Part shown: piece after piece, positions 35,101-43,697 of the stretch
How the letters are laid out: each line of letters opens with the position of its first letter
Position numbering within the stretch: position 1 is the first letter of the stretch
Source of the DNA: Gryganskiella cystojenkinii
Taxonomy: Eukaryota; Mortierellomycota; Mortierellomycetes; Mortierellales; Mortierellaceae
Direction: 5' to 3'
Assembly: GCA_015852425.1 (NCBI GenBank)
Contig: JAAAIG010000208.1
Location: forward strand, 5,285-48,981
DNA length: 43,697 nt
The notes under the pieces: model-generated
The model's input: only the letters and a program-made list of their open reading frames with translations
What the model was told of the DNA's origin: nothing
Database searches by the model: none
Position numbers and translations under genes: made by a program

Positions 35101-38100
35101 GTCGGGTCCACGCTGGAGGCGGGATCTTCTGCGACTTCGACTTCGCTCTCAAATCGAACCTCTTGATGAGGCTCGACCGTGACCGAGACATTAATCGTTC
35201 CTTCCTTTGTAAACTTGACGGCATTGCTCATCAGGTTCAGCAGGATCTGTCGGATTCGGGTCACATCACCCATGATCTCGACGGGGCAGTTCCTGTCAAT
35301 CTCGTAGACCAGACTGAGACCCTTGGCCATCGCTTGAGCACTGATCAAGTTCACGGCAGACTCCATTACGAAACTCAGGTCCAAGAGTCGATTCTCGAGC
35401 TTTAGGTTACCAGATTCGATCTTTGAGAAATCGAGGATATCGTCAATGACCGTCAGAAGCTGGTTACCCGAGGACTCAATCGTCTCTGCACACTCTGCCA
35501 ACTCTGGGTTCAGTTTTGAGTCTAGCAGGATGCGTGACATACCGATCACCGCATTCATTGGCGTTCTAGTTTGGATGTAGAAACAATGGGAATAGATCAG
35601 TAATAACACTAAAAGTTGAAAGAGATTGTGTCAACCAAAAGAGCGTGAATTTCATATGTACCTGATCTCATGCGACATGTTTGCCAAGAAGTTTGACTTT
35701 GCTGTCGCAGCGGCCTCGGCACCTTCTTTGGCTTTTTGAAGATCAACCAAGAGTCGATGCGTTCGTGCACGTTCCTCCTCCAATTCTACGGTTCGTTGTT
35801 GCAAGTTTCGAGTACGATCACGGACAAGCTCCTCCATGTCGTTACCATACTTTTCCAACATGGCAGCCATGCTGCTGATGAAGTCGCTAGACTTGTGAGG
35901 GTTGATGTCGTTGATTCGAGTCAACATGGCCGTGAAGTGAGGTCGATGCGCCGGATCTTTGGATAGACAAAGTTGGATCAATTGATTCATCTGTTCAATG
36001 TTCAATCGATCCTCGGCAGATATGGTCGAGTCATCCGTGCTCATTAGCGTGGGTCGAAGGTCCTGTTCCTGCACTTGCTGAAGGATGTTGGGATGTTCTG
36101 GGTAATCGTGGTAAGGTGCACGACGGGTCAAGATCTCGTTAAAGATGATTCCCGCGCTGTTTTGTTTGGTGACAAATACGAAAGAGAATCAAAACATTAG
36201 CAGACTGATTATAATATAAACAGATAACACACTGCCAAAACAAAAGGCAAAGACATCACGGTCAATATTACCTGTAAAGATCACCACGCTGACTTCCAAG
36301 AGCTTCATATCCACCAGTCTTGGTCAAATACAGGCACTCTGGAGCAGTCCAAAGCAAAGGCGTGGTCTCATTGCCCTGAAGACTCTGCTCAAATCCAGAG
36401 TAGTCTGCAGCGTCCGACATACCACTTCCATGGGAGGCTCCCCCAGGCGAGGGACTGTTTGTGCTATATCGGCTACTGTTGCTGTTGCGAGGTTTAGCAG
36501 GCGCGGCTATGGAATGACCTGTCTCGTCACTAGCGCAGATACTGCCGCCAATAGCTCTCTCCTCTGTATCCAAGGCCGTAATGCCCGCAGCAGTCAAATC
36601 GGTATCGTCATGATCCTGCTGTTGTTGTTGATGACTTTCAGGATATTCCCACATATCTCGGCTTCTTCTTCGAGTATCGCGACCGAAATTGAACATACTC
36701 TGGGGCTGAGGCTCATGTTCGAGCGCCGAGTGCTCAGGGTCAGAGAACCAGGACATGGGAACCATTCGCTGATTACTACCATTCTGTTGCTGTGTACCCG
36801 CTGGCACGTTGTTGTTATTTTGCTGGGACTGGTAGAACCCATCCAATCCGTAGCCTGCAATCTTGAGCTCCCAACGGGACGAGATCAAACAGTTCATGCT
36901 GGTCAGGCGACCATGAAAGACAATTTTGGACATGTGTAAGAACTCCATGCCTCGACAGAGATCTTGCATGAACGAGAACTTGAAGAGCCACGTGAACTTG
37001 TGGTCAGTGTTGGCCAATACGGACGACAAAGTTCCCTTTGGCAGGTATTCTGTTAAAGAGGATAGGTGAAAAGATTGATCGAGAGAATATATAAGCGATT
37101 TTGTCAATCTCTGCATTCAAAGATAAAGTTTGGATTGTTCCCTTACCAGTTACAATGCAGATGTTGGGCACTGCGAGACAGACACCGACAAACTCGACCA
37201 ATTTTGGGTGGCGAAGTTCTCTCATGTTGTAGATTTCTCTTCGCAACTCTGAGGTCACAGCTATCTTCTTGTTGCCAATCTTTTTAATAAACACGGGCAT
37301 ACTGCGCCAAGTACCCACCGCGGACGATCCACGTTTCATGACCAAAGAGTACTGACTACCGCTAGGAGCTTGCTGAGCGGATTTTGAGTTTGCCCTAGAG
37401 AAAAAAACGTACAATAAAGCAAATTTTAGCTGGCTCTTCTCCAAAAAAAAAAATATATAAAATAATTGACAGCTTTAAGACTTACGAGGATCCAGAACGG
37501 GTTCCGACACCGAGGACAGGGTCGGATTCATTGAGACTGACAGTATGCATCAAGACCGGGGGTGACTCGAGATCCGGACTCTCAGCAATTGGGGATTCGG
37601 AGATTTGCTTCTCGGTCATCAAGGTCGGATCGGCACCGTCGAGCATGATGGCGGGAAGGATGATGTTCTGTGCGCCTCCTCGACCGGAATTCATACGAGG
37701 GGTACCAAATGTCCTGTCGGGTTCACCGCTGATACCACTGTAGAGTAACTTGGACAGATCGAGCTGCCAGGAGTCATCATTCAACATCTTCTCCGCTAGG
37801 GTTCGCTTTCTCTTGAACCAACAACCAAAGACCAGTAGCGAGGACGCTATGGCGACGGAGACAGGGATCAGGATGGCCATAAGCAACGTCGATGTACTCA
37901 CTAATAATAATAAAAAAGATAACGACGACGACGACGACGAAAAAAGGAAACACCACATATATAAGTTTACTATCGATGAAAAATGGCTGCAATCGTTACC
38001 GTTTCTGATCGCCAAAACTTACTTTTAGAAGAGGAACGACAAGAATCGTCGTTGCAGACGGTGCAGTCGGTCTGGCCGAATCCATTGGTTGTATCCCCAG

Positions 38101-40911
38101 CATTACAGGCAAGACACTGTGAAGAATCCGACGTATTGGTGAACGTCCCACGAGCACATCGGCTACAAACAGACATGACCCGGATATGACCCACTGGGTC
38201 CATACAGAGCATGGAATTATCACCCAAGGACATGGAAAGTTCCGTGGGAAAATCGGCCGCGGTCATCAATGAGTTCCCGGAACTGCCAATGGTCGAGGAA
38301 TAGTAGGTGCCCGGATCACAGGCAGCAGTGACCGGTTGTGGGCCTGAGGCAATCAAGTTGTTGAAGACGCTGACTCGGTTGGGGTACATGAGCCGCATCG
38401 ACATACTGATGATAGCATGGAATCCCTGCAGGTATTGTTGAGTATCGATGATTCCTGATACTTGAAGGCCGTGAGCCATTGAGTAAAGAGCCTTAGGTGA
38501 GACACCGAGGACAAACACACCGGGCGACCCAGAATCCGATGCACGTGAGAACGCCGGAAAATTGGGAAAAAGGGTCCTGTTGACTTCCTGGGATCCGTCC
38601 GTGGGTGATAGTGTCATACCAGAGAGCCTGATTTTCTTCAATTGCGGGTAAAGAGCGTCCACAATCGAGTACAGCGGCAATGAGGTGCACACAATAGAAT
38701 CAAAGGCCAGTTTCGCATTGGGACCGAACGCTGCCAAGATTGGATTGGCAGCCGTCGCGTTGTCCCCGCTGGTGCCATTGTTACTAGAATCACGAGATTC
38801 AGCATAGAAGGAAGTAGTCACTCCGTTAAAACTGACCAGATCCGTGGCATTGGCGGGGATGGCCAACATCATATCGGTCAGGTTGCCGATCTTGGCTGAG
38901 CCATATATCTGGGTCAAGACGTTGTGGAGCTGGGTACAGTGCAAGGTTTGCCACCAGGGCCCTTTTTCCTCCACGAGGCAAAGGGGTACGACATAACCTG
39001 CGGCCAATATTTGGCTCGCTATCCTGCTCCCAATAATGTCGTCGCTCGGTCCGAGAAAGACTGCTCGAGAGGGGAGTGTCGTCCAGTTGAAAACTGAGCC
39101 GAGACCAACCAAGGGAATCGTCGGCGAGAGAACCGTGCTGTTGAGCAGCTCTTGGAACTGATCTTTATCCGCCAGTGACACAGCAACGGTGTTCACACCT
39201 GTATAAGGTCCGTAAGTGACCGCAGTTGAAGAGCTGTTGGACGTTGGCGTGGTTGGTGGGGCCGCCTTTAAGTTGGCCTGGATCGAATTAAGTTCAGCGA
39301 TGGAAGTTGCAGAGATGGTATCCCATCCAAAGAGCCGCGCCGCCTCGACCAATCCACCGAGTGCATCCTTCCAGCGTGTGCTTTCGAGCGGAATATTGCG
39401 ATTAAGCACCACCGCGGTTTTGTTAACCTGCGCGAAATCGAGAAAGCTTGCAGACTGATCCAGGATGGATTCCGTGTCAATGCTGCTGATGTCCAGAAGC
39501 GCGGGCCCGGTCCAGAGGGTGTCCTCGGAAAGGTATTGCTTCGTTGAGACTTGCAAAAAGAGTTGAAAGACCGGCAAAGCGCCTTGAAGATACTGTGTTT
39601 GTGTGATTGCACCGACCACGGCTCCTGATTTGATAGCGGACACCACAACGTCATTGACATCGAATGTTCCGATCCACATGGAGCCATTCCTGCCTACGAC
39701 CGTTGGTCCAGTTCCATGAATCGAGACGTTCAAGGCCATATTGATGGTTGAAGTTGAGAGCGCAATGATAGAGTCGACCGATTTGTGATTTGCCAGGTGC
39801 TTCAGGACAGTCTCGTAGTTTGCCGGCGTGTCAACATCGTTAGAAGGGCCGATGATCACCAACTTGCTGCTGACCAGGGTGTCTGTAACGTTCATGCCTC
39901 TTGCCTGGAAGGCCGCTAAAACACCAGTGCAACGATCGATAAGACTCTGGACGTTGCCCGCAGAAGCGAGACACACAAAATCTTTGGCGCCTATGGTATC
40001 ATAGTGAAGTGTAGTGCAGTGCAGTTTAAGGTTAGTCAATGTCCTTTCCACGTATATAAACCAAAGTGTCACTCGAGTAAACAACAACAAAAAAGATCGC
40101 CACTTGCCTTTATCCAAAAGAGCATTTCCGATCATTTCACCAGACTTGAGTTCATCCTGCAACACAGACAAGATTCCCAGTTGCTTTGCAATCTGAAGAC
40201 CAGCATTTATGACCACCAATGGGAATGCAAGGTTATTTTTGCGAATTTCTCGCACGGCACCGGCGACGTCAGAGTTGGGGATGGAGACAAACATCCCATC
40301 GTACTTTTGAGAATTGTAAGCGTCGTGGAGCTGACGGACCATGTCTGCAGGGACAAAGACTCCGTTTTCCGGTGGTGACATCCAGTCGATTTCAACGCCA
40401 GTCATGTTGGCGGCATCAATGGCTCCTCTTTTGACAGTATTCCAGAAGGGAGTCGTGCCTGCAAAAACAACAAGAACAAAAATTAAAACAAAGCCAAGGT
40501 TAGGTTTTCCTTTCATGAATACATTTCTGCACCATTCCCAGGCTTTTTTCTCAACAGAGTCGACATACCGTGATTGATTCCAACAAGACGAATGGGGCCG
40601 TTCGTTGGCACATAGGGTTGTCGCTGATTGAAGCCAGTCATGCTATTGGCTTCACAGTTTGGTACAGTAGACAGGTTCATCGCAATAGCGTTGCCCATGC
40701 CCATCTCTCTGGCAAAAGCGCCGTTGCCGCCTAAGGACTGCAGTGGAAAAGAAGGCGCGCCTGAGATCAACGTCAGAGGAACAACAAGGAGCAGGGCAAC
40801 GTACATCCATGTGGCCAGAGGAGAGGCCGAGAAGGATCTAGAGAGTTTTGGCTTCGAGGTCGGGTATTTACAAAACAGCCATTCAACACGGGAATGGCGT
40901 GGGCTAGCCAT
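32004..40911 (-). CDS. Receptor hybrid histidine kinase: tandem PBP-I ectodomain, pseudokinase, rGC-type coiled coil, HK, two receivers
   Basis: Eight exons: 40911..40569, 40458..40108, 39990..38023, 37900..37486, 37394..37147, 37049..36272, 36156..35662 and 35565..32004. All are in phase and give 2719 aa. All introns are GT-AG except intron 2, which is GC-AG. Order: signal sequence (h-region 35-50); PBP type I domain 1 (about 106-405); a second, diverged PBP-like domain (about 420-775); GCC2/GCC3-type Cys-rich module (about 839-880); membrane helix (about 892-915). Inside the cell: kinase-homology domain (K1063 kept, HRD replaced by HGR at 1154-1156, DFG replaced by GYG at 1174-1176, APE kept) with a roughly 165-residue loop insertion; coiled coil with ELVRDRT (about 1455-1515); H-box SHEIRTP with H1530; N-box N1647; G-boxes DTGVGI 1791-1796 and GTGLGL 1821-1826; degenerate receiver (about 1878-2240, phospho-Asp replaced by E1940); canonical receiver (2450-2680, D2456/D2457, D2602); polyQ tail. 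It probably senses an extracellular small ligand and signals by phosphorelay. An in-frame ATG at 41442 would add 177 residues. Confidence 0.92.
32054..32129 (-). repeat. CAG/CAA trinucleotide run coding a C-terminal polyQ
   Basis: On the coding strand a block of CAG codons is followed by CAA codons, giving about 25 Gln interrupted by rare His near the receptor C-terminus. The pure CAG part is prone to length change. Confidence 0.9.
39991..40107 (-). other. GC-AG intron, 117 bp, in frame and stop-free
   Basis: The intron between exons 2 and 3 of the receptor gene has the 5' site AAAG/GCAAGT, an excellent match to the GC-donor consensus, and the 3' site CATAG. Removing it joins LLDKG to AKDFVCL, a normal periplasmic-binding-protein continuation. 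It is 39 codons long without a stop, so retention would insert 39 mostly hydrophobic residues into the first ligand-binding domain. Confidence 0.8.
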
Positions 40912-43066
40912 GTCTATGGCTGACGTTGAATTTTTAGCGACGTTCCAGACACTCCCGATATTGTTGCTTCCGGAATGACGCTGTACCTCCGAGGAAGGGG
41001 GCACTGGATCTTGAAGGGACCGCAGATACGTTTGATGCTGGGTTAGTACTTTGTCGGGTCTCCTGTTGGAGATGCGAGAGTATTCAAAGCTTCGGGATTT
41101 GCTCCAGCGGATTGAGACCCGGCGTGTTTCCGTTGGTTTGCACCTAGTGAAGAAGTGGTGGTTGTGGTGTTGGGCGGTTGTTGATGAAGGATTATGGGCG
41201 TGTAATTGTTTTTGTTGTTCTTTTTGAGGATAGGTTTCCACAGAGGAAGAAGATGAGTATGACCGAAGGAAGGAAAAAAGTGACGAAGGGCGGTGACCGC
41301 GCGACAAGCAAGAGTTTGAGGCGAGTGTGGGAGACGATAGATATCGATAGCGTCTATGTGTCAGTGTGTGTTGCCTGGAGGCTATCCTGCAGTGTTGATG
41401 ATGGCGCGCTTGTCTTTGATATGGGGGCACCGTAGGGCTCATGGGAAAAAAGTGCCGGGAACGAGAAGAAAAAATTGCCGAGTGAGGAGTCGTGATCTAT
41501 TCTGTCAGCAGAGAGACAAAGAAAAAAAGAATTGTGCTGCAGGGTCAGAAAGACTTTCGCAACTGTAATTGCCCACATTTGATAATGTTGCATAATCACA
41601 CGCATGGCATGAAGAGTGAAATTGCACCCCAGGAGAAGAAAAAAATAGAAAAAATAAAAACGTCGTCATTAATCACAACGACCCTGAGTGGTTCCCAACA
41701 GCATCAACGCATCAACGCATCAACAACAACAAAATATAGTGGTCCAGACCTAGAATCGGGAAAGGGAGATCGATCGGGGTCACACAGATGCCCTTCTCGT
41801 GCAAGAACTCTCAACAAACCTTCCCTTGCTTTCGTTCAACCGCTCTTAACTTTCTTTTTCAAAGTTGCCATAAAAAACAACATTGCGGTTTGTCGGGTAG
41901 GGAGCCAGGGAGGGCAAACAGGAATCTCCCCTTCCCTTTGTTGCGCAAGCTGATGTCCTCGAATCCCAGGTAAGAAAATGTAGTGGCGAGAATCGGAAGA
42001 GAAAAGCTGCGTCGTATTGCCAAAACTCTGGAGACCCACAGAAACACACACTGGCACACTCTCAGGAATCTCAAACCACAGAGGCATTTCTTTTTTTTCT
42101 TCTTGTTCTTCGTTGAGAGCAGTAATCATGATGAGACGGGAGAGCACTGTTATCCCTCGGTGAAGCGGATAAAAGATGAAGACCATATCCTCCCAACCGG
42201 CCATCGACAGACAGACAGACAGTAACACATCAAACAAGACCAACTGCAAAGGAGAGCCCCATTCCAACCGCAGGTAAGAATCAAGAAGAGGGATTGCGCC
42301 TCAACGTAGTTTGCTTGAAGAGGAAGACAGGTACCCACAAGGGTTCCATAGCACAGAATAGGTGAAGGAATAAATGGCGGACAGAGTGTGTAAGGGTGCA
42401 CAAGGAGAGTAAAAGAGGAGTCATAGAGGATGAAAATCTGTTCCAGGGAATTATCCGATTTCCGGGAGAGGGTGACAACAAGGGCTGAAAAAGAGCGGAC
42501 AAAAGGGTGGGTTTAAAGAAGGGAGGTCAAAAGAGAGAGAAAGAGAGGGAGAGAGGGAGAGCGAGTGAGAAAGAGACAGTTGTGTCCTTCCTTTTGTACT
42601 GTGCACCACATGCAAGGTAAGAAGAAGAAGACGGAAGGAGGTGTGCAAGGCTCGAGAAGGGTGGAGGGGTTGTGGCGGTGTACATAAAGGAATGTTTTCG
42701 AAGGGGAGAGAGAAGAGGGCTGAATGACTACATGGGTGCATGAATGAATGAATTAATAGATGGGTCGTAGACTGAATGCTTGATCCCACATGCACCTCTT
42801 TTCCAATTCGGTTCTAGTGACTTTTTGACTTAAAACTTTTTTTGAATGGATCCGCTCTTTCGGGTTCCTGGTTGACACTAGTTGGATGGACTCTTTTTCG
42901 TTGCAGGGTTAATTGGTTCCGAACAATGGAAGAAAGACGGAAAAGGGAAGGTGTCCTTTGAATGCATCAGCTCCCGAACAGGGGACTGAAGAGAAGAAAG
43001 AGAGACACGATACAAGGCATACGTTTTTTTTTGGTTGTTCGCACGGGCGTAGTTTGGTGTCGGTAG

Positions 43067-43086
43067 AGGTGGTGGTGGTGGTGGTT
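43067..43086 (+). repeat. (GGT)n short repeat
   Basis: About six GGT units in non-coding DNA; simple sequence only. Confidence 0.7.
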
Positions 43087-43174
43087 ACAGAAGAAAGAGA
43101 GGTGGTTGTGCGTTGATAATGAACTTAGTAGAACGTCATGTGGTTAGGATTGAAGGAGAGTCGATCGTAGCTGT

Positions 43175-43194
43175 GAATGAATGAATGAATGAAT
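43175..43194 (+). repeat. (GAAT)5 microsatellite
   Basis: Five perfect tetranucleotide units in non-coding DNA near the right edge. A shorter related run lies around 42741-42754. Confidence 0.85.
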
Positions 43195-43697
43195 GGAGAG
43201 AAAGGGAAGAACTGCGATCCGGGCGAACAAGTCGTTTGGCGAGTGGAGGGAAAAAATGAAAAAAAAATCTTTTTGCGCAAATGAAAAAAGGGGACGGTCG
43301 ATTCATATTCTTTCTTTTGGAGCATATCCTGTATTCGTTGGTGCGGGTTCAATACCCTGGTCACAGGGGCAAGACGCCATGGATAGGAGAGAGCGAAAGA
43401 GCAACGGATACTGTTCGAGGTGACAAATGCAATGCTGTTGTGCCCACTCCCCCTCTTTTTTTTCCTTCATCGCGCCCATCTCTACAGCTGAAAAGGGGGG
43501 GGATTCGTTATTCGCTCTGCGTTGTGTGTTGTGGAAACGATTATCTCCCCTGTGCCTGTGGCAGGATCTCCTTCGATTCGCGACCAAACATAAAAAAGGA
43601 ACAAGGACACACAAAACATTGATGTCATTGCGTTCAAATAACGTTCAGCGCCCTCCAACTTCCAGAATGTTAATTCGTCAAGGTTTTTTTTCATTTT

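Larger units (their letters stand above)
40912..43697. other. Upstream region of the receptor gene (2.8 kb) without a recognisable gene
   Basis: The frame of the receptor stays open back to an ATG at 41442, but this stretch is basic, low complexity and partly pyrimidine-rich, so it may be 5' UTR. Further out the minus strand has pyrimidine tracts at about 41430-41480 and 42533-42583. No domain-bearing ORF, RNA gene or transposon end is seen up to the right edge. Confidence 0.45.

Noticed and set aside
37970..40516. Reading the receptor ectodomain as one uninterrupted exon
   Set aside because: It would include a 117-base stretch bounded by a near-perfect GC donor and an AG acceptor, inserting hydrophobic residues inside a conserved PBP strand. 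It would also start in intron 1.
43340..43365. GGGTTCAATACCC, resembling a tRNA T-loop
   Set aside because: The flanking bases cannot form the five-pair T stem, and no A-box or anticodon arm is found at the right distance.
1..43697. CRISPR arrays, rRNA operons, prokaryotic operons or intact transposons
   Set aside because: No regularly spaced repeats, rRNA-like sequence, transposase/reverse-transcriptase frames or long terminal or inverted repeats were seen. All supported multi-exon genes are eukaryotic in structure.

Overview
This window is nuclear DNA of a fungus, most likely an early-diverging Mucoromycota/Mortierellomycota type (Mortierella-like). That lineage call is an inference. It rests on short GT-AG introns with GTAAGT/GTAGGT-like donors, chitin deacetylase, a Crz1-type zinc-finger factor, polyQ-rich proteins encoded by mixed CAA/CAG, pyrimidine-rich tracts just before start codons, and a hybrid histidine kinase. 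I identified nine protein genes and joined their exons by reading splice sites and checking the phase of every junction.

Left part (1-16.4 kb). Positions 1-3147 show no convincing gene. A GPI-anchored chitin deacetylase lies on the minus strand (3148-4451, 2 exons). After a 2.3 kb gap comes an SLC17/ACS-type MFS transporter on the plus strand (6725-8840, 6 exons). It is tail-to-tail with the AP endonuclease APN2 on the minus strand (8937-11474, 4 exons, two PIP boxes and a GRF zinc finger). A divergent promoter region with a small assembly gap separates APN2 from a small unrecognised gene (12624-13163). Next is an RNase D/WRN-type 3'-5' exonuclease with a mitochondrial-type N-terminus (13684-16403, 4 exons).

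Middle (16.4-24 kb). A 7.6 kb stretch without a recognisable gene precedes a single-exon, Crz1-like C2H2 transcription factor (24021-26753).

Right part (26.7-43.7 kb). Three minus-strand genes follow: a Ser/Pro/Gln-rich single-pass membrane protein (27114-29687, with an assembly gap), a TTC1-like TPR protein (30454-31771, 3 exons), and a very large receptor (32004-40911, 8 exons, 2719 aa).

The receptor is the most striking object. Its order is signal sequence, two tandem periplasmic-binding-protein-type I domains, a GCC2/GCC3-type Cys-rich module, one membrane helix, a protein-kinase-homology domain lacking catalytic Asp residues, a receptor-guanylate-cyclase-type dimerisation coiled coil, a histidine kinase, a degenerate receiver and a canonical receiver. 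In effect it is a receptor guanylate cyclase chassis whose cyclase has been replaced by a two-component hybrid kinase. One of its introns is GC-AG, a multiple of three, and stop-free.

Functional links between neighbours are weak. APN2 and the exonuclease both act on nucleic acid ends. The receptor and the Crz1-like factor could both serve environmental or stress signalling, but nothing in the sequence ties them together.
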